Shown here one piece after another: positions 6,972 through 14,630 of a stretch of 33,431 nt of DNA. How positions within the stretch are numbered: position 1 is the stretch's first letter; every line of letters begins with the position of its first letter. Source of the DNA: Clostridia bacterium (GTDB lineage Bacteria > Bacillota > Clostridia > Oscillospirales > CAG-272); NCBI GenBank assembly GCA_017507905.1, contig JAFWAA010000022.1, positions 1 to 33,431 on the forward strand, given 5' to 3'. The notes beneath the pieces were generated by a model. It made no database searches, was not told where the DNA came from, and was given only the letters and a program-made list of their open reading frames with translations. The position numbers and the translations under genes were made by a program.

Positions 6972-9485
6972 GTGGCATCTTACAACAGTGCAAAGTGCGC
7001 CAAAAGTGCGCGAATCGAGCGGCTCAAGGAAGAGCTCTTCCGCAAAATGCCTCAGATCGAGGCGGACCGCGCGCTCCTGCTGACGCAAAGCTATATGGCC
7101 ACCGAGGGCGAGCCGATCGTTACCCGACGCGCCAAGGCGTTCAAGCATATTCTCGAGAATATTCCGGTCACGATCCGTCCCGACGAGCTGATCGTTGGCT
7201 CGGCCACCGTTGCTCCCCGCAGCTGCCAGGTCTTTCCCGAGTTCTCCTTCTCCTGGCTTGAGGACGAGTTTGACACCGTGGAGACCCGCTCGGCCGACCC
7301 CTTCCACATCTCGGAGCAGACCAAGAAGACGCTCCGCACGGTGTACCAATACTGGAAGGGCAAGACCACGAGCGAGCTGGCCACCTCGCTGATGGCTCCC
7401 GAAACGCTCAGAGCGATGGAGCATAACGTCTTTACCCCGGGCAACTACTTCTATAACGGCGTCGGTCACGTGACCGTGCAGTACGATAAGGTCCTCTCCA
7501 TCGGCTACCGCGGCATTCTTGAGGAGGCCAGAGCAGAGAAGAGCAGCATGAATTTTGGTGATGCAGACTACTGCACCAAGGCAGCGCTGCTTGACGGCAT
7601 CATCATGAGCTGTGAGGCCGTGATCACCTATGCGCGCCGCTATGCCGAGCTGGCCCGAAGGCTGGCGGACGGCGAAAGGGATCCTGCACGCCGTCGGGAG
7701 CTTTTGCAGATCGCCGAGAACTGCGCACGCGTTCCCGAGCACGGGGCGACGAGCTTCTGGGAGGCCTGCCAGAGCTTCTGGTTCGTCCAGATGCTTTTGC
7801 AGATCGAGTCGAGCGGACATTCCATCTCGCCCGGACGCTTTGACCAGTACATGTATCCTTACTACAAGGCAGATATCGACCGCGGCGTCATCACGCGCGA
7901 CTTTGCGCAGGAGCTGATGGACTGCATCTGGGTCAAGTTCAACGATCTGAACAAGTGCCGCGATGCGGCCTCTGCCGAGGGCTTTGCCGGATATTCGCTG
8001 TTCCAGAACCTGATCGCAGGCGGTCAAGATATTCACGGAGAGGACGCGACCAACGATCTCTCCTTCATGTGCATCGATGCGACCATGCACGTTCTGCTTC
8101 CCGCGCCCTCCTTCTCGGTGCGCGTGTGGAACTGCACGCCGCATGAGTTCCTGATCCGCGCGGCAGAGCTGACGCGGACGGGCGTAGGCCTCCCCGCCTA
8201 CTACAACGACGAGGTCATCATTCCCTCGCTCATGTCCCGCGGACTGACGCTTGAGGACGCCCGCGACTACAACATCATCGGATGCGTGGAGCCGCAAAAG
8301 GCAGGCAAGACCTGGGGCTGGCACGACGCCGCCTTCTTCAATATGCTCAAGCCCATGGAGATGGTCTTCTCCAACGGTGTGCTGGACGGCGAGCAGGTCG
8401 GCCTTCGCACGGGAGAGCTTCCCGAGCTTCGCACCTTTGAGCTGTTCTTTGACGCCTACAAGGCGCAGATGAATTACATGATCTCGCTTCTCGTCAACGC
8501 CGACAACGCCATCGACGAGGCGCACGCCATTCGTTGCCCGTTGCCCTATCTTTCCTCCATGGTGGAGGATTGCATTCACCGCGGCAAGACCCCCGAGCAG
8601 GGCGGTGCGGTATATAACTTCACCGGTCCTCAGGGCTTTGGTATTGCCAACGTGGCCGATGCACTTTACGCCATTCGCACGCTGGTCTACGAGCAGAAGA
8701 AGCTCACCCTCTGCCAGCTCAAGGAGGCCATGGCCAACAACTTTGGCAAGAGCGACGGCGCGGACGCCGAGGAGCTGACCCGCCGCATCGCGCTGGAGCT
8801 TTCAAAGAACGGCCTTTCGGTGAATGCCGGCGTGGTGGAGGAGATCTACCGCACGGTGAAGGACCGTCGGGCGGATTCGCGCTACGATGAGATCCGCGAG
8901 ATGATCCTCGATCTTCCCAAGTTCGGCAACGATCTGCAGGAGGTGGACGCCCTGGCAAGAGAGGCGGCCTACACCTACACCAGACCCCTTCTGCAATACC
9001 GCAATCCGCGCGGCGGACAGTTCCAGGCGGGACTGTACCCCGTATCGGCAAACGTTCCGCTCGGCGCACAGACCGGGGCAACGCCCGACGGTCGCTATGC
9101 CGGAACGCCCGTGGCCGACGGCGTTTCTCCCAGTGCGGGACGTGACGTCAACGGTCCTACCTCGGCGGCAAACTCGGTATCCGTTCTGGATCACGGAATT
9201 GCCTCCAACGGAACCCTCTTTAACATGAAGTTCCACCCCAGCGCCCTTGCGGGTGACGCGGGCCTTGAGAACTTCGTGGCATTGGTGCAGACCTACTTTG
9301 AAAGGAAGGGAAGCCATATGCAGTTCAACGTGGTCAGCCGCGAGACCCTGCGCGATGCGCAGAAGAATCCCGACAAGTACCGCAGCCTCGTGGTGCGCGT
9401 CGCGGGATACAGCGCGCTCTTTACCACGCTGTCCAAGTCCCTGCAGGACGATATTATCAACCGAACCGAGCAAACCGCGTTCTGA
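6972..9485 (+). CDS. Glycyl radical diol dehydratase (B12-independent 1,2-propanediol dehydratase type)
   Basis: An 837-aa glycyl radical enzyme that removes water from a vicinal diol to give an aldehyde; in this locus most likely (S)-1,2-propanediol to propionaldehyde inside the microcompartment. The thiyl-radical Cys438 and general-base Glu440 lie in IIGCVEPQKAGKT, the GCVEP signature of diol dehydratases and choline lyase rather than pyruvate formate-lyase. The glycyl radical site is Gly812 in VRVAGYSALF. GTG 6972 is preferred: AAAAGG lies 11 bases upstream, and earlier in-frame codons overlap the promoter. The family fold begins almost at once (ERLKEELFRKMPQIEADRA), so there is no long N-terminal encapsulation extension as in choline lyase CutC. 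Glycerol as an alternative substrate cannot be excluded by sequence, but the neighbouring fuculose-phosphate aldolase favours propanediol. First gene behind P1, and oxygen-sensitive by family. Confidence 0.94.
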   Translation: MASYNSAKCAKSARIERLKEELFRKMPQIEADRALLLTQSYMATEGEPIVTRRAKAFKHILENIPVTIRPDELIVGSATVAPRSCQVFPEFSFSWLEDEFDTVETRSADPFHISEQTKKTLRTVYQYWKGKTTSELATSLMAPETLRAMEHNVFTPGNYFYNGVGHVTVQYDKVLSIGYRGILEEARAEKSSMNFGDADYCTKAALLDGIIMSCEAVITYARRYAELARRLADGERDPARRRELLQIAENCARVPEHGATSFWEACQSFWFVQMLLQIESSGHSISPGRFDQYMYPYYKADIDRGVITRDFAQELMDCIWVKFNDLNKCRDAASAEGFAGYSLFQNLIAGGQDIHGEDATNDLSFMCIDATMHVLLPAPSFSVRVWNCTPHEFLIRAAELTRTGVGLPAYYNDEVIIPSLMSRGLTLEDARDYNIIGCVEPQKAGKTWGWHDAAFFNMLKPMEMVFSNGVLDGEQVGLRTGELPELRTFELFFDAYKAQMNYMISLLVNADNAIDEAHAIRCPLPYLSSMVEDCIHRGKTPEQGGAVYNFTGPQGFGIANVADALYAIRTLVYEQKKLTLCQLKEAMANNFGKSDGADAEELTRRIALELSKNGLSVNAGVVEEIYRTVKDRRADSRYDEIREMILDLPKFGNDLQEVDALAREAAYTYTRPLLQYRNPRGGQFQAGLYPVSANVPLGAQTGATPDGRYAGTPVADGVSPSAGRDVNGPTSAANSVSVLDHGIASNGTLFNMKFHPSALAGDAGLENFVALVQTYFERKGSHMQFNVVSRETLRDAQKNPDKYRSLVVRVAGYSALFTTLSKSLQDDIINRTEQTAF

Positions 9486-9524
9486 TCATCACGCAGGCTC
9501 GGCAAGGAGAAAGGTCGATGCTTT

Positions 9525-10313
9525 ATGGAAAACGATCGCGTTGTGGGAAGGATCTTTGATATCCAGAAATTTTCCACACACGACGGACCGGGCATTCGCA
9601 CGGTGGTCTTTCTCAAGGGGTGTATCCTGAGATGCCGCTGGTGCTGCAATCCCGAGTCCCAGAGCTACCGCATTCAGGAGCTCAAAACCGAAAAAAAGAA
9701 TAAAGTGGTCGGCTACGATACTACGGTCGGCGAGGTCATGCAAAAGGTGATGCAGGATATGCCCTATTACCGCAGAAGCGGCGGAGGAATGACTCTGTCG
9801 GGCGGAGAGGCGCTTTGCCAGACCGAATTTGCCAACGCCCTCCTCAAGGAGGCCAAGGCGAACGGCATCAATACGGCGGTGGAGACCACGGCCTGCCTCC
9901 CCTTTGAGAGCATGATCGCTCCGCATCTTCCTTATCTGGACACGGTGCTGATGGATATTAAGCATACCGACTCCGAAAAGCACGAGCGCTTTACCACCAT
10001 GCGCAACGAGTTGATCCTGGACAATGCCAAAAGGATCGCCGAGAGCGGGAGCCACCTGATCATTCGCGTGCCCACCATTCCCACCTTCAACGATACGCCC
10101 GAGGAGATCCGCAGCATCGCACGCTTTGCCGCGTCCCTTCCGGGAGTTGAGGAGATCCACCTCTTGCCTTACCACCGTTTGGGCTACGATAAGTACATTG
10201 GCCTTGGACGGGAATACGCCATGGGCGACGTCCCCCCTCCGACCAAGGAAAAGATGGAGGAGCTTCGCCGTGTTGCAGAGCGAGAGGGCCTGCGCGCCAT
10301 TCTCGGCGGTTGA
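9525..10313 (+). CDS. Glycyl radical enzyme activating protein (radical SAM)
   Basis: A 262-aa radical SAM activase that installs the glycyl radical on the preceding dehydratase. The [4Fe-4S] motif is C-x3-C-x2-C at Cys33, Cys37, Cys40 within KGCILRCRWCCNPES. GGGMTLSGGEAL is the SAM-binding G-G-E block, and the N-terminus FDIQKFSTHDGPGIRT is diagnostic for GRE activases. Unlike many activases of diol dehydratases and decarboxylases, the part between the radical SAM motif and GYDTTVGEVM is short (residues 46-65) and has no additional cysteine clusters, so the ferredoxin-like insert is absent, as in the pyruvate formate-lyase activase. The start ATG 9525 has AAAGG 10 bases upstream; an ATG at 9518 is out of frame. 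Gene order and the 39-base gap indicate co-transcription with the dehydratase. Confidence 0.95.
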   Translation: MENDRVVGRIFDIQKFSTHDGPGIRTVVFLKGCILRCRWCCNPESQSYRIQELKTEKKNKVVGYDTTVGEVMQKVMQDMPYYRRSGGGMTLSGGEALCQTEFANALLKEAKANGINTAVETTACLPFESMIAPHLPYLDTVLMDIKHTDSEKHERFTTMRNELILDNAKRIAESGSHLIIRVPTIPTFNDTPEEIRSIARFAASLPGVEEIHLLPYHRLGYDKYIGLGREYAMGDVPPPTKEKMEELRRVAEREGLRAILGG

Positions 10314-10345
10314 CCGCCATATAAAATCGGAAGGGAAGTGAAGCC

Positions 10346-10714
10346 TTGAACGATATTTACGAAAACAAGCAAAGGATCATTCAGGAGCTGGTCCCCGGAA
10401 AGCAGATCACGCTGGCGCACATCATCGCCAATCCGGACGCCACGCTCTACCGCAAGCTGGGCCTTGATCCCACGGTGGACTATTCCCATAAGTCCGCCAT
10501 CGGCATCGTGACCATGTCCCCCAGCGAATACGCCATCATCGCCGCGGATCTTTCGTTGAAGGCCGCGGGAGCCGAGGTAGGATTCGTGGACCGCTTTTCG
10601 GGCACGCTCATCGTGGTTGGAAGCGTCTCCGAGGTGGACGCCGCACTCCTGGCCGTAACGAGCTATGCCAAGGAGAAGCTCGGCTTCAACGTTTGCGAGA
10701 TCACCAAGACCTGA
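10346..10714 (+). CDS. BMC shell protein, PduU/EutS type (circularly permuted BMC-H)
   Basis: A 122-aa hexameric shell protein. The N-terminal block RIIQELVPGKQITLAHIIANP is the signature of EutS and PduU, whose BMC fold is circularly permuted and carries an N-terminal strand that forms a small beta barrel over the pore. The rest (SAIGIVTMSPSEYAIIAADLSLKAAGAEVGFVDRFSGTLIVVG) matches the permuted domain. The start is TTG 10346, supported by GGAAGGGA ending 9 bases upstream and the absence of an in-frame ATG or GTG near it. It lies between the activase and the PduV-like GTPase, the same PduU-PduV neighbourhood seen in propanediol utilisation operons, where the two proteins are thought to interact. 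Confidence 0.93.
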   Translation: MNDIYENKQRIIQELVPGKQITLAHIIANPDATLYRKLGLDPTVDYSHKSAIGIVTMSPSEYAIIAADLSLKAAGAEVGFVDRFSGTLIVVGSVSEVDAALLAVTSYAKEKLGFNVCEITKT

Positions 10715-10724
10715 TGACGGAAAG

Positions 10725-11147
10725 ATGAAGCGAATTATCTTTATGGGTCAGCACGGGAGCGGAAAGACCACGCTGATCGAGGTGCTCAAGGGCGAGAAGA
10801 TCGAATACCGCAAGACGCAGTATATCGATTACGGCGAGATCTTTATGGATACGCCGGGGGAGTATACCGAGGCAAACGATCTCGGCGGTGCTCTCGCCGT
10901 CTATTCCTACGAGGCCGACGTCGTGGGGCTCGTGCTTTCGGCTACCGACGATTTTTGCGTTTTTCCTCCTGCCTGCGCCCCCATCGCCAACCGACCGGTC
11001 ATCGGGATCGTCACCAAATGCGACGAGCCGAACGCCCGTCCGGACCTGGCCGAGATGCGCCTGGAGCTTTGCGGCTGCGAGCGGATCTTCCACACCTCGA
11101 GCTATTCCAACGACGGAATCGACGAGCTGTTGGACTATTTGCGCTGA
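10725..11147 (+). CDS. PduV/EutP-like small GTPase of the microcompartment
   Basis: A 140-aa P-loop protein. The Walker A motif GQHGSGKTT begins at Gly8, DTPGEY is the switch II (G3) motif and TKCD is the G4 base-recognition motif. This is the usual size and motif set of EutP/PduV proteins, which associate with microcompartments and have been linked to their positioning; nucleotide hydrolysis is the family expectation. ATG 10725 follows the shell gene by 10 bases and the sequence starts directly with the family beginning (MKRIIFMGQHGSGKTT). The upstream part of the frame is out-of-frame shell coding and is not used. It is the last gene of the P1 unit; no terminator hairpin is visible between it and the P2 region, so read-through is possible. 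Confidence 0.92.
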   Translation: MKRIIFMGQHGSGKTTLIEVLKGEKIEYRKTQYIDYGEIFMDTPGEYTEANDLGGALAVYSYEADVVGLVLSATDDFCVFPPACAPIANRPVIGIVTKCDEPNARPDLAEMRLELCGCERIFHTSSYSNDGIDELLDYLR

Positions 11148-11168
11148 CGGTCGGCAAAAAGGGGTGCG

Positions 11169-11242
11169 AAAACCCACATTTGTGCGGCAAAACGCTTTAA
11201 AAACCACAAAAAACCAAATTTTAAGAAAAAAGAAACCACAAA
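11169..11242. promoter_or_regulatory. Candidate operator cluster before promoter P2
   Basis: The noncoding stretch 11148-11348 is A-rich and has repeated AAACCACAAA words: AAACCCACATT at 11170-11180 and exact copies at 11201-11210 and 11233-11242. A looser copy (AAATCCCACAA) lies between the -35 and -10 boxes at 11263-11273. The same word flanks promoter P1. This suggests one regulator controls both units. Its identity as the DeoR-type protein encoded at 17762 is inferred. Confidence 0.6.
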
Positions 11243-11256
11243 ATTCCAAAAAAGAC

Positions 11257-11285
11257 TTGACAAAATCCCACAACAATGATATAAT
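11257..11285 (+). promoter_or_regulatory. Consensus promoter P2 of the microcompartment locus
   Basis: TTGACA at 11257-11262 and TATAAT at 11280-11285 have a 17-base spacer. The leader to the aldolase ATG is about 57 bases. Confidence 0.92.
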
Positions 11286-11348
11286 GATAGCGTAAAAAGC
11301 TATCCCTATATAGTTTCACTTTGTAATTCTGAAAAGGAGATAAAGAAA

Positions 11349-12161
11349 ATGTCTGAGTACGAAATCAAAAAACAAATTTGTGAGATCGGAAAGCGGATCT
11401 ACAACAAGGGAATGGTCGCCTCCAACGACGGCAACATCTCCGTCAAGCTCAACGATCGTGAGTTCCTTTGCACGCCTACCGGTGTATCCAAGGGCTTCAT
11501 GACCCCCGAGTACATCTGTAAGGTTGACGCTGAGGGAAAGGTGATCCAGGCAAACCCCGGCTTCAGACCTTCCTCCGAGATCAAGATGCACATGAGAGTC
11601 TACAAGGAGAGACCCGACGTCAAGAGCGTCGTTCACGCGCATCCTCTTTATGCAACCAGCTTTGCTATTGCCGGCATTCCGCTCACCGAGCCGATCATGC
11701 CCGAGGCAGTCATCGCGCTGGGCTGCGTTCCGATCGCCGAGTACGGCACTCCCTCCACCGAGGAGATCCCGGATGCCGTTTCCAAGTACCTGCAGCATTT
11801 TGACGCCGTTCTTCTGGCAAACCACGGTGCACTCTCCTTCTCGGACAGCCTGCTCAACGCTTACCACAAGATGGAGTCGGTTGAGTTCTACGCACAGCTG
11901 CTTTACCAGGCAAAGGTCCTCGGCGGTCCTCAGCAGCTCTCCAACGCACAGGTACAGAGACTGTACGAGATCCGTCGTCAGTTCGGCCTGAAGGGCAAGC
12001 ATCCCGCTGACATCTGCCCCAACGCAAAGGCAGGCAAGCCCAGCTGCCACACCTGCGGCATTCACACCGGTGAGTTCCAGGGTGACGCAGCCACCGGCTG
12101 CTCGGATGCCGATCTGATCGCCGAGATCACCAAGAAGGTTCTTGCTTCTCTGGGCAAGTAA
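11349..12161 (+). CDS. fucA: L-fuculose-phosphate aldolase with C-terminal encapsulation peptide
   Basis: A 270-aa class II aldolase/adducin-family enzyme that splits L-fuculose-1-phosphate (and possibly L-rhamnulose-1-phosphate) into dihydroxyacetone phosphate and L-lactaldehyde. The zinc and catalytic residues are Glu77 (PSSEIKMH), His96 and His98 (VVHAHP) and His159 (LLANHGAL), each offset by four from the known Glu73/His92/His94/His155 set of E. coli FucA. The enzyme is about 55 residues longer than FucA. The extra C-terminal part has a cysteine-containing linker (CPNAKAGKPSCHTCG) and ends in DADLIAEITKKVLASLGK, an amphipathic helix typical of microcompartment targeting. ATG 11349 has a strong AAAGGAG 9-10 bases upstream. 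First gene of the P2 unit; codon choice looks optimised for high expression. Confidence 0.93.
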   Translation: MSEYEIKKQICEIGKRIYNKGMVASNDGNISVKLNDREFLCTPTGVSKGFMTPEYICKVDAEGKVIQANPGFRPSSEIKMHMRVYKERPDVKSVVHAHPLYATSFAIAGIPLTEPIMPEAVIALGCVPIAEYGTPSTEEIPDAVSKYLQHFDAVLLANHGALSFSDSLLNAYHKMESVEFYAQLLYQAKVLGGPQQLSNAQVQRLYEIRRQFGLKGKHPADICPNAKAGKPSCHTCGIHTGEFQGDAATGCSDADLIAEITKKVLASLGK

Positions 12162-12176
12162 AGCAAGCGCTGACAC

Positions 12177-12686
12177 ATGAGTATCGACGTAGAACGGTTG
12201 GTCAAGGATGCCATCCGCGAGCTTCGCGAGCAGGAGCAATCCGCCCCGACCCCTACGCAAAGGAAGCCGATCGAGCGCATCTCACTTGAGGACGCCAAGC
12301 TCCTGGCCGCAAGGGTAGAGGAGAAGGCGCGCGAGATGGGTGTGCACGCGGTGGTCGCTATTGCAGACGAGGGCGGAAGCCTCAAGCTCTGCGAGTGCAT
12401 GGACGATTCCTACATCGCCAGCCGCGACATCGCGATCAACAAGGCTTATACGTCCGTTGCCCTGAAGATGTCCACCAAAAAGCTGTCGGCGCTGGCCGCT
12501 CCCGGAGGCTCGCTCTACGGGATCCAGCACACCAACGGCGGCAGGATCGTCATTTTCGGCGGCGGAGATACCCTGGAGACACGGGGAAGGATCCTCGGAG
12601 GGCTCGGGGTGAGCGGTGGGACGGAGGAGCAGGACACGGCACTTTCGGCCTACGGAAAACAGGTTTTCGGCGAGTATTTCTCCTGA
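12177..12686 (+). CDS. GlcG/HbpS (PduO C-terminal-like) domain protein
   Basis: A 169-aa protein of the GlcG/HbpS family (formerly DUF336), the same domain as the C-terminal part of PduO. The domain starts near residue 38 (SLEDAKLLAARVEEKAREMGVHAVVAIAD) and includes the conserved DIAINKAYTS and YGIQHTNGGRIVIFGGG blocks. The first 20 residues (SIDVERLVKDAIRELREQEQ) form a charged amphipathic helix followed by a Pro/Thr-rich linker, resembling an encapsulation peptide. The adenosyltransferase domain of PduO is absent, consistent with a B12-independent pathway. Haem or flavin-like ligand binding has been reported for family members; the role in the compartment is unknown. The start lies 15 bases after the aldolase stop, with a weak ribosome binding site, so translation may be coupled. 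Confidence 0.88.
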   Translation: MSIDVERLVKDAIRELREQEQSAPTPTQRKPIERISLEDAKLLAARVEEKAREMGVHAVVAIADEGGSLKLCECMDDSYIASRDIAINKAYTSVALKMSTKKLSALAAPGGSLYGIQHTNGGRIVIFGGGDTLETRGRILGGLGVSGGTEEQDTALSAYGKQVFGEYFS

Positions 12687-12717
12687 GAGTATTGCGCCGT
12701 AAGAAAGGAATACAGTT

Positions 12718-13908
12718 ATGACTGAACAGCAAAAGATCGAAGCCATCGTCAAGCAGGTGCTTGCGGGAATGCAGGGAAATGCAACGGTGGCCGCATCGGG
12801 ACCGTCCATTCCCAAGACCTCCCGCGTCGCTATGCTGACCGCAAAGGAGCATTTTGAGATCCAGGAATATCCCATTCCCGAGATCGGAGACGACGACGTT
12901 CTGGTCAAGATGGAGGGCTGTGGCGTTTGCGGAACCGACGCACACGAGTTCAAGCGCGATCCCTTTGGTCTGATCCCGGTCGTCCTCGGACACGAGGGAA
13001 CGGGTGAGATCGTGAAGATCGGTAAGAACGTGAAGAAGGACAGCGCAGGCAAGCCCCTGGGACTTGGCGACAAGGTCGTCACCTGCATGATCTTCAAGGA
13101 CAATCCCGACATTACCATGTTCGACCTGAACAAGCAGAACGTTGGAGGAGCAGACGTTTACGGTCTTCTTCCCGACGACGATACGCACCTCAACGGCTGG
13201 TACGCCGATTACATCGTCGTCCGCAAGGGCTCGACTATCTTCAACGTCAGCCACCTGGATCTCGATTCGAGAATCCTCATTGAGCCGGCAGCGGTTCTGA
13301 TCCACGCCGTGGAGAGAGCCAAGACCACCAATATCCTGCGCTTCAACTCCAGAGTCGTGGTGCAGGGCTGCGGACCGATCGGTCTGCTCTGCATCGCCGT
13401 GCTTCGCACGATGGGTGTGGAGAACATCACCGCCGTGGACGGCAACGAGCAGAGATTGGATTTCGCCAAGCAGATGGGTGCTACGGCAACCGTCAACTTC
13501 ACCCAGCACAAGGGCATCGAGGCTCTGGCAGGTGCGGTTGAGGCTTCCTTTGGCGGTTATCTTGCCGACTTTGCCTTCCAGTGCACCGGTTCTCCCGTGG
13601 CACACGCAAACATTTACAAGTTTATTCGCAACGGCGGAGGCCTTTGCGAGCTTGGCTTCTTCATCAACGGCGGCGACGCCACCATCAATCCGCACTTTGA
13701 CCTGTGCGCCAAGGAGATCACGCTGGTCGGCTCTTGGGTATACACCCTGCGCGACTACGCAACCACCTTTGATTTCCTCAAGCGTGCAAAGGCGATCGGA
13801 CTTCCCCTGGAGAAGCTCATTACCCACAAGTTCCATCTGGCAGACGCCAACGAGGCTCTGCAGACCAACCTGCGTCAGGACGGTCTGAAGATCGCGATCA
13901 TCCCGTGA
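12718..13908 (+). CDS. Zinc-binding alcohol dehydrogenase (MDR family), compartment-targeted
   Basis: A 396-aa medium-chain dehydrogenase. Catalytic zinc ligands are visible at Cys71 and His92-Glu93 (GCGVCGTDAHEFK and LGHEGTG), and the nucleotide-binding fold includes VVVQGCGPIGLLCIAVLRTMG. The four-cysteine lobe that binds structural zinc in classical enzymes is missing; a loop with DNPDITMFDLNKQNVGGADVYG (residues about 123-145) takes its place. The first 20 residues (TEQQKIEAIVKQVLAGMQG) are an amphipathic encapsulation-type helix joined by an Ala/Ser/Pro linker. It probably reduces lactaldehyde to 1,2-propanediol or propionaldehyde to 1-propanol using NADH; sequence does not tell which. 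RBS AAGAAAGGAA lies just before ATG 12718. In the P2 operon between the GlcG-like gene and the shell gene cluster. Confidence 0.91.
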   Translation: MTEQQKIEAIVKQVLAGMQGNATVAASGPSIPKTSRVAMLTAKEHFEIQEYPIPEIGDDDVLVKMEGCGVCGTDAHEFKRDPFGLIPVVLGHEGTGEIVKIGKNVKKDSAGKPLGLGDKVVTCMIFKDNPDITMFDLNKQNVGGADVYGLLPDDDTHLNGWYADYIVVRKGSTIFNVSHLDLDSRILIEPAAVLIHAVERAKTTNILRFNSRVVVQGCGPIGLLCIAVLRTMGVENITAVDGNEQRLDFAKQMGATATVNFTQHKGIEALAGAVEASFGGYLADFAFQCTGSPVAHANIYKFIRNGGGLCELGFFINGGDATINPHFDLCAKEITLVGSWVYTLRDYATTFDFLKRAKAIGLPLEKLITHKFHLADANEALQTNLRQDGLKIAIIP

Positions 13909-13934
13909 TCGGGTAGGGAAAGGATTTTCGGAAT

Positions 13935-14249
13935 ATGGCAAACGCAGTCGGAATGATCGAGGTCTACGGACTGGTTGCGGCATTCGCCGCCTGCGATGCA
14001 GGCTGCAAGGCAGCAAACGTTACCGTCGAGCCCTTCGACAAGAATAAGCCGGCCAACCCGGACGGGCTTCCCGTTCCGCTCCAGGTCCTGGTCAAGTTCC
14101 GCGGAAGCGTGGAGAACGTAACGGCAGCCGTTGCCGCGGCAGAGATCGCGGTCAACGAGATCTCGGGTGTGATCACCAAGCATATCATCGCCGCCATGGA
14201 CGATGGGTCGGAGAAGATGCTCAAGCTGAACGCATTCGACAAGAAATGA
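13935..14249 (+). CDS. BMC-H shell protein with an enlarged pore loop
   Basis: A 104-aa single BMC-domain shell protein. [29 protein letters not shown] is the standard BMC start with the conserved edge lysine (GCKAANV). Compared with the two PduA-like paralogues downstream, the stretch between the second and third strands is about nine residues longer ([18 protein letters not shown] instead of GTEKIGSGL), and this is the loop that lines the hexamer's central pore. The C-terminal half ([20 protein letters not shown]) is normal. The ribosome binding site AAAGGA lies about 10 bases before ATG 13935. First of four consecutive BMC-H genes. It probably has a distinct transport or binding property, but that is inferred from the loop alone. 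Confidence 0.92.
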   Translation: MANAVGMIEVYGLVAAFAACDAGCKAANVTVEPFDKNKPANPDGLPVPLQVLVKFRGSVENVTAAVAAAEIAVNEISGVITKHIIAAMDDGSEKMLKLNAFDKK

Positions 14250-14255
14250 TCCCCC

Positions 14256-14270
14256 GCGGAGAGGCTCCGC
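14256..14270 (+). other. Small hairpin in the leader of the major shell gene
   Basis: GCGGAG at 14256-14261 pairs with CTCCGC at 14265-14270 over a 3-nt loop. The next 45 bases are very AT-rich and end in the ribosome binding site TTGGAGG (14302-14308). There is no T-run right after the stem, so it is not a good terminator; it may be an mRNA processing or stability site ahead of a highly translated shell gene. Confidence 0.4.
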
Positions 14271-14316
14271 AAAACATAATTATTTTGTTATTCTTTTAAA
14301 TTGGAGGTATAAAACA

Positions 14317-14595
14317 ATGGCACAGGAAGCTCTTGGAATGATCGAGACGAGAGGTCTGACCGCAGCAATCGAGGCAGCAGACGCAATGGTAAAGGCAGCA
14401 GAGGTAACTCTGATCGGAACGGAGAAGATCGGTTCCGGCCTGGTATCCGTTATGGTTCGCGGCGACGTTGGTGCAGTTAAGGCAGCTGTTGAGGCAGGCA
14501 CCGCAACCGCTTGCAGACTCGGCGAGGTCATCGCAACGCACGTTATTCCCAGACCCCACAGCGACGTTGAGCAGATTCTCCCCAAGCTCAACTGA
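14317..14595 (+). CDS. BMC-H shell protein, PduA/EutM type
   Basis: A 92-aa canonical hexameric shell protein. It has the edge lysine (MVKAAEV), the KIGSGL pore loop, [13 protein letters not shown] and the C-terminal [11 protein letters not shown] block, all as in PduA and EutM. It begins after an unusually AT-rich leader with the strong ribosome binding site TTGGAGG about 8 bases before the ATG, and uses a narrow set of codons, which suggests it is a major facet protein. It differs from the fourth shell protein of this cluster at about 16 of 92 positions, so the two are recent paralogues. Narrow Ser-lined pores of this type are thought to pass propanediol and similar small polar metabolites. 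Confidence 0.96.
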   Translation: MAQEALGMIETRGLTAAIEAADAMVKAAEVTLIGTEKIGSGLVSVMVRGDVGAVKAAVEAGTATACRLGEVIATHVIPRPHSDVEQILPKLN

Positions 14596-14630
14596 ATCCC
14601 ATTTTTGGAGAAACAACAGGTTAAACGGTT

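Noticed and set aside
11179..11205. Catabolite-responsive (cre) element around GGCAAAACGCTTTAAA
   Set aside because: Only the core is similar to the CcpA consensus; the outer positions do not match, so I do not call it.
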